From assembly GCF_039521925.1 (NCBI RefSeq), contig NZ_BAAACY010000145.1:1-64000 (forward strand): a stretch of DNA of 64,000 nt. Reading direction: 5' to 3'. Below are positions 1 through 7,868 of this stretch, one piece after another. Positions within the stretch are counted from its first letter, which is position 1; every line of letters begins with the position of its first letter. This DNA is from Virgibacillus salarius (GTDB lineage Bacteria; Bacillota; Bacilli; Bacillales; Amphibacillaceae). The translations under genes and the position numbers were made by a program. The notes under the pieces were generated by a model. It was given only the letters and a program-made list of their open reading frames with translations. It was not told the origin of the DNA and searched no databases.

Positions 1-618
1 TTTGAATGATATAAAGTAAACGGGAGAAAAACGGAGTAATTCTGAGATAATTTTAATTTATAGAGGGAGGTGTCTCCAAAGACAAAACATGAAGGGTGAA
101 CTATAAAATTATCCTCCCAGATAAATTAACTGTAGTTGGCTATCATAAAGAATTAAAAAACATCATCCATTAGTAATGAGTCAATGGGCGATAAATGCTT
201 TTGTTCCGAATATGCGCAGATGCACATACTCCGTCCTCAGTGAAGTTACCTAAATCAGGTGAGTGGCCAGTCTTCAATGCAGATGGTGAATTATTTAATT
301 AGCTGGTTTATGAATTTAGCAAATAGTATTTTAGTGGATGCATATCTTTTGAGCAGAAATTAATTATGGACTAAATGGATTAAGAAGGTTGTAGCTTGAA
401 AGGGAGTTGCTTTTCTTGCATACATAGAAAATTAAACATAGTAGATAATCATAGCCATAAGACAAATAGCAACTTTGGCAAGAAACCTCATTTGGATCCC
501 TCCATACATGTATTATCTATAGCTTTAATTCAAGTATAAAGCAGCATTTTTAAGTATGTATGAAATGATGGTAAACAATGTGTAAAAAATGGATGAAAAA
601 TACACGTATTCATGAACA
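1..618. other. Intergenic region with no confident gene
   Basis: I find no intact gene here. One plus-strand frame between about 203 and 325 reads like protein (ADAHTPSSVKLPKSGEWP) but is broken by stops on both sides, so it may be a decayed gene of unknown type. A minus-strand 19-codon frame (491 down to 432) follows a GGAGG site and encodes a hydrophobic peptide; see findings. Confidence 0.4.
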
Positions 619-675
619 TTTATCCCACATATAACTGGCAGTAAAACCCTCACTGATTGAATTTTCACTTTCATT
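619..675 (+). repeat. Interspersed repeat, copy A (minimal form)
   Basis: The copy starts TTTATCCCACATATAACTGG, continues CAGTAAAACCCTCAC and then passes directly to GATTGAATTTTCAC. The left part matches the left ends of the copies at 33153 and 59275, and the right part matches their right ends. Copy A is therefore a left end joined to a right end with the interior lost. It lies just upstream of the ZIP transporter gene. The ends resemble subterminal palindromes of IS200/IS605-type elements; that family assignment is inferred. Confidence 0.6.
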
Positions 676-725
676 CATAATTTTTTCTGAGCTTGTATAA
701 ATATATCCTTAAGGAGAGGTTGTGA

Positions 726-1451
726 ATGAAATTAGTAGTCATCGTAGGTGTTCTTGTTTTTATTGGTCTTTTATTTGGAGGTTTCTTAGCATCGATTATG
801 AAAATTATTTTTAACAAACAGACTGCAAATCTCTATCTGTTTGCTTCTGGTATACTTATAGGAATTGTAGTTTTCATGTTAGTTCCTGAGGCTATGGGTC
901 ATTATAATCGTTTAGGATTAATAATTGGAATTCTAGGTGGCGTATCCTTTATGTTATTTCTTGAAACCAATGTATTAAAATCTGTTAATAGTGACCAGCT
1001 GAGACCACGGATGATTTTAAGTTCGTTTTTTTTAATCATAGGAATTGTATTTCATAATCTGCCAGTTGGACTGATGGTAGGTATGGAATTAGATAGTGCT
1101 ACCTGGTTGTTAGATGGAACACTATTAGGGCCATTTGTGATTCACCAGATACCTGAAGGAATGGCTTTATTTGTGTCTTTTTTAGCTTGGACAGATACGC
1201 TTTCTCCCTTTCTGATTACTGCGTTTTCGTTAGCATTTTTTATGATTTTATTTATAGCAATAGGACATTTTGTAATGGATTTTACATTCAAAACAAAATC
1301 TGTTTGCATGGGAATCGCGATAGGCACACTAGGATATGCTAGCATTCATGGTATTCATTATCGCAGGGGCAGTTTTTCAACATCTTATATTCATCTCCTA
1401 TTAGGGGTACTGTTTATTCTCATTTATACCGTTTTGATTAAAAGTCATTAA
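726..1451 (+). CDS. ZIP-family metal transporter
   Basis: The 241-residue protein is almost entirely hydrophobic, with about seven to eight membrane segments. It carries the two signature metal-pathway motifs of ZIP transporters, HNLPVG near residue 109 and HQIPEGMAL near residue 140, in the two central helices. The family moves divalent metals such as zinc, iron or manganese into the cytosol. The start ATG follows AAGGAGAGG with good spacing. The gene stands alone, between repeat copy A and an IS3 remnant, with no partner that shows the metal. A second ZIP gene lies at 35001. The family call is firm; the substrate is unknown. Confidence 0.85.
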   Translation: MKLVVIVGVLVFIGLLFGGFLASIMKIIFNKQTANLYLFASGILIGIVVFMLVPEAMGHYNRLGLIIGILGGVSFMLFLETNVLKSVNSDQLRPRMILSSFFLIIGIVFHNLPVGLMVGMELDSATWLLDGTLLGPFVIHQIPEGMALFVSFLAWTDTLSPFLITAFSLAFFMILFIAIGHFVMDFTFKTKSVCMGIAIGTLGYASIHGIHYRRGSFSTSYIHLLLGVLFILIYTVLIKSH

Positions 1452-1611
1452 TGGACATTGGAAAATAAACATACTATTAAATCAATATAGTAGTTTCTAC
1501 CCGAAAGTTTGGTAATTGTCCCTAGATCATCCAAATTTCTGTTTCTTGTTAATTACTGATAGAAAAGGTTGTTTGCCTATTTAGTAACCGCAGTGTAAGA
1601 TGGATCTAGCA

Positions 1612-1821
1612 GAAATGACACACAGTATGTCCCGAGTTGGTAAGTGCATTGATAACGGACCAATGGAATTGTTTTGGAGAACTCAGAAATGTGAGAAGTA
1701 TTATCTACATAGGTAAGGAACGTTTAAAGAGCTTTCAAAAGCAATTGATGATTATATCGAATGATAGATATCAAGTAAATGAAACGGCCTTAGTCCCTGT
1801 TGATAGAGCTAAAGCCGCTTA
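1612..1821 (+). pseudogene. IS3-family (IS150-like) transposase orfB remnant
   Basis: The frame starting near 1612 reads EMTHSMSRVGKCIDNGPME, which matches the conserved DDE region of IS3/IS150-group OrfB (SRxGxCxDNGPMExFW); the E of NGPME is the third catalytic acid. It continues CEKYYLHR, stop, then ELSKAIDDYIE, stop. The remainder (DRYQVNETALVPV, RAKAA) sits in another frame and matches the usual C-terminal RYQ...L.PVEYR.KAA. In-frame stops, a frameshift and loss of everything upstream show it is dead. The 61-codon open frame at 1637-1822 is only a by-product of this remnant. Confidence 0.8.
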
Positions 1822-1934
1822 AATCCATTTTTATTATTAATTATTTCCACTGTTTACTTGACAGGGCGCAGTTCAGATATTGCCCACTAATCTTCGTATG
1901 TGTTGAAAGAAACAATCAACAACCAAGGTTAAGC

Positions 1935-3335
1935 TTATACAAGCCCTAAACCTCTAACGATTTGTGCAATTGTAAACGTTACTGTAATAGCAATTGCGGT
2001 TGGCAGCGCAAAAGCAGCAAATGTCCATTTAGGACTTTTAGTTTCTTTCCATATATTTAACATTGTTGTACCACAAGGATAATGTAAAAGGGAAAATAGC
2101 ATCATGTTTAATGCGGTTAACCAAGTCCATCCATGATCAAGGAAAATTTGCTTTAGATCATTAAGATTATCTACTTCAATCATAGAACCTGTTGAAAGGT
2201 ATCCCATCAATAAAATTGGTAGGACAATTTCATTTGCAGGAAATCCGAGTATAAAAGCCATTAAAATAAATCCATCTAAACCAATGGCTTGTGCGAATGG
2301 ATCGAAAAAGCCAGCAACATGCTCAAGTATACTTAAATCACCAATAAATATATTTGCTAAAATCCACGTAATAACTGAAGCTGGTGCCGCAACAATAACA
2401 GCCCGTTTTAAAACAAACCAAGATTTATCTAAAGTAGCTCGGACAATCGTGTTCCATATTTTGGGTTTACGGTATGGAGGCAGCTCCAATGTATAGTGGG
2501 AGGGAACGCCCCTTAGTAATGTTTTTGAAAGAGCCCATGATACAAATAGTGTCATGATTACACCGAATAATACAATTCCTACAACGACAGCAGCTGATAT
2601 GAATGTATTCATTCCCCCAGAAAAGCCTGCAGCCATGAATAAACCTGCGAGCAATATTAATAATGGCCAGCGCCCATTACATGGAACAAAATTATTTGTT
2701 AAAATGGCCAGCATTCGCTCTCTTGGAGATTCGACAATACGTGAAGACATTACTGCAGCTGCGTTACAGCCAAACCCCATAGCCATCGTTAACGATTGTT
2801 TGCCATGTGCACCTGATTTTTTAAAAAAGCGATCTAAATTGAAGGCAACCCTTGGTAAATAACCAAAGTTCTCCAATAGGGCAAACATTGGAAAGAAGAT
2901 TGCCATTGGTGGGAGCATTACACTAACCACCCATGATGTTCCACGATAAAATCCCTCTATTAGGATACCGTATAGCCAGTCTGGTGCTTGCAACCACTGA
3001 AATAATGCCGTTAACCAATCTTCCACAGTGGCAAAGGCTTCCGCAATGACGACACCAGGATAATTTGCACCAGCTATAGTTAAATAAATTACAACACCAA
3101 GCATAAGTAGCATAATCGGAAATCCGAAAGCCTTTGACGTGAGAATTTTGTCTAAATTTTCATCTAACCATGAGACTTTTTTATTCGAATATGCTACTGA
3201 TTTGTTAGTTAGATCCTGAGAAGATGTATATATACGTGAAACAATGTGATCTCGTAAGTCATCTGATTGCATATTTTCTTGTTCATTAAAGAGATTATCT
3301 AACTGGTGTAGCTTCTGTTCAACATTATGCTCCAT
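1935..3335 (-). CDS. Ferrous iron transporter FeoB, membrane (Gate) subunit
   Basis: The 466-residue protein corresponds to the membrane half of FeoB. It has a short hydrophilic N-terminus, then multiple membrane helices with the two nucleoside-recognition (Gate) domains; FGCNAAAVMSSR and GFPANEIVLP are the recognisable conserved stretches. It lacks a GTPase domain, which is encoded by the gene immediately upstream, overlapping it by 11 bases. The ATG sits about 8 bases after AAAGGGGG inside the end of the upstream gene, so it has its own ribosome site and looks like a genuine split gene, not a sequencing frameshift. Together with the GTPase and FeoA it should form the Fe(II) uptake system. 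Conventional FeoB is one chain of about 650-770 residues. Confidence 0.9.
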   Translation of the reverse strand: MEHNVEQKLHQLDNLFNEQENMQSDDLRDHIVSRIYTSSQDLTNKSVAYSNKKVSWLDENLDKILTSKAFGFPIMLLMLGVVIYLTIAGANYPGVVIAEAFATVEDWLTALFQWLQAPDWLYGILIEGFYRGTSWVVSVMLPPMAIFFPMFALLENFGYLPRVAFNLDRFFKKSGAHGKQSLTMAMGFGCNAAAVMSSRIVESPRERMLAILTNNFVPCNGRWPLLILLAGLFMAAGFSGGMNTFISAAVVVGIVLFGVIMTLFVSWALSKTLLRGVPSHYTLELPPYRKPKIWNTIVRATLDKSWFVLKRAVIVAAPASVITWILANIFIGDLSILEHVAGFFDPFAQAIGLDGFILMAFILGFPANEIVLPILLMGYLSTGSMIEVDNLNDLKQIFLDHGWTWLTALNMMLFSLLHYPCGTTMLNIWKETKSPKWTFAAFALPTAIAITVTFTIAQIVRGLGLV

Positions 3336-4056
3336 GACAACAATCCCCCTTTACTAATTGTTGCTGAGAATGGACGAAGTTAGGGTCTCGAATATAAGCT
3401 TTTAGTGCCTCAAGCAGTTGCTTATCTCCATCCAATAATCGAAGGGATAGCCATCTGGAAGGTAATAAGTCACCAAAAATAGCTTGTATTTTAGGCTGTA
3501 ATTCATGTATTTTTTGTTCCACCTCGTCTGCGTACTGAACTTGAAACGGATGTGTCTGTATTTTGCCATCAATCATTTGGTCGATCGTTTTAAGTAATTG
3601 AATAATACCAATTTTTTCTCGGGCTGATATTAAAATAACCGGAATTCCCAATTGGCGAGATAGCTCTTCCTTATCTATGTGTATTCCTTTTCTTCTTGCT
3701 TCATCAATTAAATTGATGCAAAGAATAGCATTGCTTGTCATTTCAAAAACTTGTAATGCTAAATTTAGATTTCGGTCTAATGAAGTTGCATCTACGACAA
3801 CTAAGGTTATATCTGGCTTTTCAAAAATAATAAAATCTCTTGCGACTTCTTCATCCGCAGAGTTGGAATAAAGGGAATAGGTTCCAGGTAAATCAATAAC
3901 CTGATAGATATGATTATCCGTTTTAAGTTCTCCTTCCGCACGTACGACTGTTTTACCTGGCCAATTTCCAGTGTGCTGTTTCAATCCAGTTAATAAATTG
4001 AACAATGTACTTTTTCCGGTATTCGGGTTACCTGCTAAGGCAATCGTGTGACTCAT
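3325..4056 (-). CDS. FeoB small GTPase (G-domain) subunit
   Basis: The 243-residue protein is the cytosolic N-terminal half of FeoB. It shows G1 GNPNTGKS (residues 9-16), the G2 threonine in WPGKT (about 36), G3 DLPG (55-58) and G4 NLID (115-118), followed by the helical GDI-like region. The chain ends with GDCCHGA where an ordinary FeoB would continue into the membrane domain. GTP binding by this domain is thought to control Fe(II) passage through the membrane half encoded next door. It abuts feoA, giving the order feoA, feoB GTPase, feoB membrane on the minus strand. Confidence 0.9.
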   Translation of the reverse strand: MSHTIALAGNPNTGKSTLFNLLTGLKQHTGNWPGKTVVRAEGELKTDNHIYQVIDLPGTYSLYSNSADEEVARDFIIFEKPDITLVVVDATSLDRNLNLALQVFEMTSNAILCINLIDEARRKGIHIDKEELSRQLGIPVILISAREKIGIIQLLKTIDQMIDGKIQTHPFQVQYADEVEQKIHELQPKIQAIFGDLLPSRWLSLRLLDGDKQLLEALKAYIRDPNFVHSQQQLVKGDCCHGA

Positions 4057-4317
4057 TTATATCACCTCGCGATTCATTTTTTTTGCATAAATAAGTGAGC
4101 TTTCTTCTTTACGCAAAGCGATTGTTGTATGAAACACTTTAAACGCTACAGGGTCACCTAATGGACTTTTTTGTACTACTTCTATAGTCACTCCAGGTAC
4201 AAAACCTAAATCTAGTAGTCTTCTTCGCATTACATTTTTTAGTTTAATAGATGTAATCTGTAGTTGATCTCCAACTTGATATTGGTAAATTGGCTTACCC
4301 TCTATCAATTTTGTCAT
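4057..4317 (-). CDS. FeoA, SH3-like component of ferrous iron uptake
   Basis: The 86-residue protein has the length and pattern of FeoA: a small SH3-like beta barrel with the RRRLLDLGFVPG stretch typical of the family, followed by a DPVAF strand. FeoA is a cytosolic partner required for Fe(II) transport through FeoB. It is the first gene of the feo operon; its stop codon adjoins the FeoB GTPase start. The upstream region holds a perfect spaced palindrome that may be its operator. Confidence 0.9.
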   Translation of the reverse strand: MTKLIEGKPIYQYQVGDQLQITSIKLKNVMRRRLLDLGFVPGVTIEVVQKSPLGDPVAFKVFHTTIALRKEESSLIYAKKMNREVI

Positions 4318-4363
4318 CTCCTTTTGGTCGTTGTATAAACAGTTGGATTAGGGCAACTTATGA

Positions 4364-4387
4364 GTACATATAGGTATAAATATGTAC
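4364..4387. promoter_or_regulatory. Palindrome upstream of feoA, candidate metal-responsive operator
   Basis: The bases read GTACATAT, eight spacer bases, then ATATGTAC: perfect 8-bp inverted arms about 47 bp upstream of the feoA start. The position fits an operator for a repressor such as Fur or a DtxR/MntR-type protein, but the sequence is not a textbook box for either, so the regulator is unassigned. Confidence 0.4.
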
Positions 4388-4637
4388 GTTAACTTAGAAT
4401 GTGCCTGTTTTTCTTCATTGAATATATTATGATTATAAACCAAAATTTTTACCGTGTACAACAATGGATCTTGAAAAACATATTTCTGCTTGGCTAATTA
4501 GCTTTGGTACTATACTCCTGTTTTTGTCACTTCAGCAATATGTGTAATAGGTCTTAAAAGGGCAAATTAGTACTAGACTTTATTATCAGATTTTTGTTAT
4601 TATATTGAAATATTATTTAAATAAGGGGGGAGTCCAC

Positions 4638-5602
4638 TTGAAGCTATTAGAAAAAATTAGTACAGTTGCAGGCAACACATTTGCCATCTGGGTTATTCTA
4701 TTTGGGACTCTAAGTTTTATATTTCCAAGTGGTTTTTCTTGGATAGTTTCATTCATTCCGCTACTTCTAGGAATCATCATGTTTGGTATGGGGTTAACAC
4801 TTTCCACGGCTGATTTTAAAGGTGTCGTTCAAGCACCAAAAAGTGTCATGCTTGCAGTATTAGCACAATATACCATCATGCCTTTATTGGCTATGGCTTG
4901 GCCATCCTTTTTCAACTTCCATCAGAAGTAGCAGTCGGTGTTATTTTAGTTGGTTGCTGCCCAGGTGGCACAGCATCCAATGTTATGACGTTTCTAGCAA
5001 AAGGTAACACCGCACTATCTGTTTCCGTAACAGCAGTATCTACAGTGCTTGCCCCAGTTTTAACTCCAACAATGACTTGGCTATTGGCAAGTGAATGGCT
5101 GCCGATTTCGGCTGGTAGTATGTTTTTGACCATTGTAAAGATCGTTTTAATACCAATTATTCTAGGCATTGTTATTCGTATGGTATTTCGAAGACGAGTT
5201 GAACAAAGCATAAAAGTTTTACCGCTCGTTTCAGTTATTGGCATTGTTGCAGTTGCAGGTGCTGTTGTATCTGTGAATACAGAAAATATTACTTCATCAG
5301 CATTTACTGTCTTTTCAGTTGTAATTTTGCATAATGGATTAGGATTACTACTTGGATTTCTGCTAGCAAAAGTTGTAAAACTTGATATCAAAGATCAAAA
5401 GGCGGTGGCAATTGAAGTGGGTATGCAAAATTCTGGACTTGGTTCAACATTGGCACTTGCTTATTTTTCACCGATCGCGGCGGTTCCGAGTGCCTTGTTT
5501 AGTGTTTGGCATAATATTTCGGGACCTATTCTAGCAACCATTTGGGCAAAGCAAAGTGAAAATATTGATCCACCACAAGATAATGAAGAAAAATTAGCAT
5601 AA
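4638..5602 (+). pseudogene. Sodium/bile-acid-type symporter (BASS family), broken by a one-base deletion
   Basis: Two overlapping frames together encode one bile acid:sodium symporter family protein of about 320 residues. The first runs from a TTG start at 4638 (after AAGGGGGGAG) to a stop at 4931. The second continues from about 4898 to 5602 and holds the family motif CPGGTASNVMTFLAKGN. At about 4895-4902 the sequence reads GCTATGGCTTGGCC; adding one T would give AMALAILFQLP and restore a continuous protein. The break is therefore a single missing T in a short T run, either a sequencing error or a true mutation. Related proteins import bile acids, pantoate or keto acids. A shared hairpin terminator follows. 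Confidence 0.8.
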
Positions 5603-5630
5603 ATATGAAAGGAGAATGTCCTTACATTCA

Positions 5631-5670
5631 AAACACCATCTTAACAAAATGTTATGTTAAAATGGTGTTT
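5631..5670. terminator. Bidirectional terminator between the symporter and hsp20
   Basis: AAACACCAT with TTAACA pairs with TGTTAA and ATGGTGTTT, followed by a T run on the plus strand and preceded by an A-rich stretch for the minus strand. It separates two convergent genes. Confidence 0.75.
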
Positions 5671-5676
5671 TTTCTG

Positions 5677-6096
5677 TCAGTCATTAATATCAATGAATCG
5701 TCTACTTGAATTCTTCTTAGGAATGGTTATTTGTAATATTCCATTGTTTAAGTCAGCCTTTGTTTCTTTTTCCGATATGGTGAATGGAATCGTAATTGTT
5801 CGTTCCGCACGTTGGCCGCGGTAGCTTCTTTCCTGCTCATTGGATGAAAATTCTTCCACTGCAATACGTAATTGATTTCCGATAATCTCTAATTGGATTT
5901 GGTCACGTTTATATCCAGGTAATTCTGCTTCAACAATTACATTTGACTTTGTTTCATAGGTATGGACGTTTAAAGGGCGTTTTACCAATGAATTGAAATT
6001 CTTTGCAGATTCATTAAAGAATGCATCCATTTGCTCCATTAAGCCATGAAAGGGATTCCGTTCAACTCGCTTTAAACGATTATCGTTATTATCCAC
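5677..6096 (-). CDS. Hsp20-family small heat-shock protein
   Basis: The 139-residue protein has the alpha-crystallin domain layout. An N-terminal arm with FHGLMEQMDAFF leads to the ELPGYKRDQIQLEI strand pair, then the YRGQRAERTITIPF region, and the C-terminal strand ADLNNGILQITIPK, which matches the family A-x-x-x-n-G-v-L motif. A final basic tail follows. Small heat-shock proteins are ATP-independent holdases that oligomerise and bind unfolding proteins; several Bacillales homologues are spore-associated. It is monocistronic and convergent with the broken symporter. The start ATG follows an AAAGAGGTG site. Confidence 0.9.
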   Translation of the reverse strand: MDNNDNRLKRVERNPFHGLMEQMDAFFNESAKNFNSLVKRPLNVHTYETKSNVIVEAELPGYKRDQIQLEIIGNQLRIAVEEFSSNEQERSYRGQRAERTITIPFTISEKETKADLNNGILQITIPKKNSSRRFIDIND

Positions 6097-6694
6097 AAAT
6101 AATCACCTCTTTGCTTAAATCTACACTAATAACCTATGCTTTAATGGAATAATAGTAGTGGGCGCAAGTGTAATTAGAAGCGCTATTAATAAGATAGGAT
6201 AAAAATTTTAAAAACAAAGAATGATAACCAACTAGAAATAACGGTTCGTGCAACGAAGCTGCTCCTGAAAGATACTTTACTTTTCCTCTGCTGGCTTGTT
6301 AGCAGCCTTATGCTAATGTACAGAGGGTTTTATGTTTTCCGTCCGAAACCTTTTCTTCCGTAATCGTTTATCTACGCATCTGAAGATAAAGAGTACGTTG
6401 TCCGTCTTTTAAGTAGAGCGTTTTTAGATATAAACGCCACATAAATTTCTATATTCCTTGAAAATCAAAAAATATTTTGTCGAAATTCGTCGTATATGAG
6501 CGGGAATTGAAATCATGTATCGATAATAAAGGAACCGTTTTCTTTGCTGATAAATCAATAATTGGGATAGTTAATTCGAAAAAATTAATTAACTTATACT
6601 ATTAAAACTGTAATAAATTGTCTGAAAAAACAGTATAGACAAAAATTTAAGCTGGTGATATAGTAATAAAAATTCATTTTGAGGAGGGGTTCTC
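6097..6694. other. Intergenic region with possible repeat and operator
   Basis: No gene is supported here. The stretch at about 6240-6440 is locally richer in GC than its surroundings and looks like degenerate intergenic repeat DNA, for example GGCTTGTTAGCAGCC near 6291. Close to the next gene, TTGTCTG, six A bases, CAG, TAT and AGACAA form an imperfect palindrome at 6618-6642 that could be an operator for the transporter/amidohydrolase pair. Neither assignment is firm. Confidence 0.35.
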
Positions 6695-7855
6695 TTGTTA
6701 AGTAATCCACTTATTGCTACTGCACTTATTTTTGCGTTAATTGCCCTAGGAGAATGGCTCTCCATTATTTCTAGAGCTCGGATTCCCATGCTCCTAACAG
6801 CCATGGTTGGATTCCTAGTTTGTGTCTGGACAGGAATATTTCCTGAAGACATTTTAGAAAAATCACAATTTGCTGCTTTAGGAGCTATTTTAGTAGGACC
6901 AGCTATTTTGCATATGGGGACGATGATCCCACTATCTTTGTTAAGAAGCCAAGTAAAAGCTGTATTGATTGCACTTGGTGGAGTTATTGTATCAGGAATT
7001 ATTATTCTTGTTATTGTTTCGCTCATGTTTGATTATGGCACGGCTGTTGCTGGAGTTGGACCTCTAAGCGGTGGAATTATTGCTCTCCTCATTACTTCTG
7101 AAGAACTTGCATCGATTGGAAGATCAAGCTTAGTTGTTATTCCTGCTTTAATCGTAGCTTTTCAAGGTTTGTTCGGGATGCCTCTTGCACTAAATTTTAT
7201 GCGCAAGTATGCAGTGAAAATACAAAACCAACTGGATAATGGAACCTTTGTGCCTATGGTAAATGAAGTTGCTGCAACCAAAGAGAAAACAAAAGCTAGT
7301 CCACTAAGAGAAAGCGCGGTTCTTAAGTTATTTTATATATTTATCGGTGCAGCTATTGGTACTACGTTAGGTGAAGTAACTCCTATTCATGCTACATTAT
7401 GGTGTTTGGCAATTGGAATTGCAGGACTTAAAATTGGGATTTTTGAAACGAAGACATTAGAAAAAGCAAATTCATTCACCATTACGATGATTGCGATTGT
7501 CTTTGTAGTAATTGGTACAATGGCAGATGTAACACCACAAGAAGTACTAGCCAATTTACCAAGCATTCTATTAATTCTAATTTTGGGAACATTTGGTATT
7601 GCGCTGGGTGGGTTTATTGTTTCTAAGCTAGTCAAATGGGATCCATTAAAAGGAATGCCAGTAGCATTAACTGCATTGTTTGGCTTTCCAGGTGACTATC
7701 TCCTATGTGAAGAAGTTAGTCGAAGTGCTGCACGAAATGAAGAAGAAGAGAAAATTATCTTTAATGAATTACTAGCTCCAATGCTTATTGGCGGATTCAC
7801 TACTGTTACTGTTGCATCTGTTGTTATTGCTGGGTTTTTGGTTCAAACACTATAA
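6695..7855 (+). CDS. Multi-pass membrane transporter of unassigned family
   Basis: The 386-residue protein has about ten to eleven hydrophobic segments and no soluble domain, apart from a polar loop near residues 170-205. The duplicated, glycine-rich helices (for example VGPLSGGIIALLITSEE and GMPVALTALFGFPGDY) resemble secondary carboxylate or glutamate/malate-type carriers, but I cannot name the family. The start is TTG at 6695, after GAGGAGGGG with about 5 bases spacing. The amidohydrolase gene begins 13 bases after its stop and must be co-transcribed, so it probably imports the amide or dipeptide-like substrate of that enzyme, or exports its product. Confidence 0.6.
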   Translation: MLSNPLIATALIFALIALGEWLSIISRARIPMLLTAMVGFLVCVWTGIFPEDILEKSQFAALGAILVGPAILHMGTMIPLSLLRSQVKAVLIALGGVIVSGIIILVIVSLMFDYGTAVAGVGPLSGGIIALLITSEELASIGRSSLVVIPALIVAFQGLFGMPLALNFMRKYAVKIQNQLDNGTFVPMVNEVAATKEKTKASPLRESAVLKLFYIFIGAAIGTTLGEVTPIHATLWCLAIGIAGLKIGIFETKTLEKANSFTITMIAIVFVVIGTMADVTPQEVLANLPSILLILILGTFGIALGGFIVSKLVKWDPLKGMPVALTALFGFPGDYLLCEEVSRSAARNEEEEKIIFNELLAPMLIGGFTTVTVASVVIAGFLVQTL

Positions 7856-7868
7856 GGAGGAAGATTAA

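Noticed and set aside
1637..1822. 61-residue plus-strand open frame as a gene
   Set aside because: It is a frameshifted piece of the IS3 orfB remnant; its C-terminal part matches OrfB only after the frame change.
4912..5391. Long minus-strand open frame opposite the symporter
   Set aside because: Its composition (Thr, Ile, Pro) is that of an antisense shadow of a membrane protein gene; no ribosome site or similarity.
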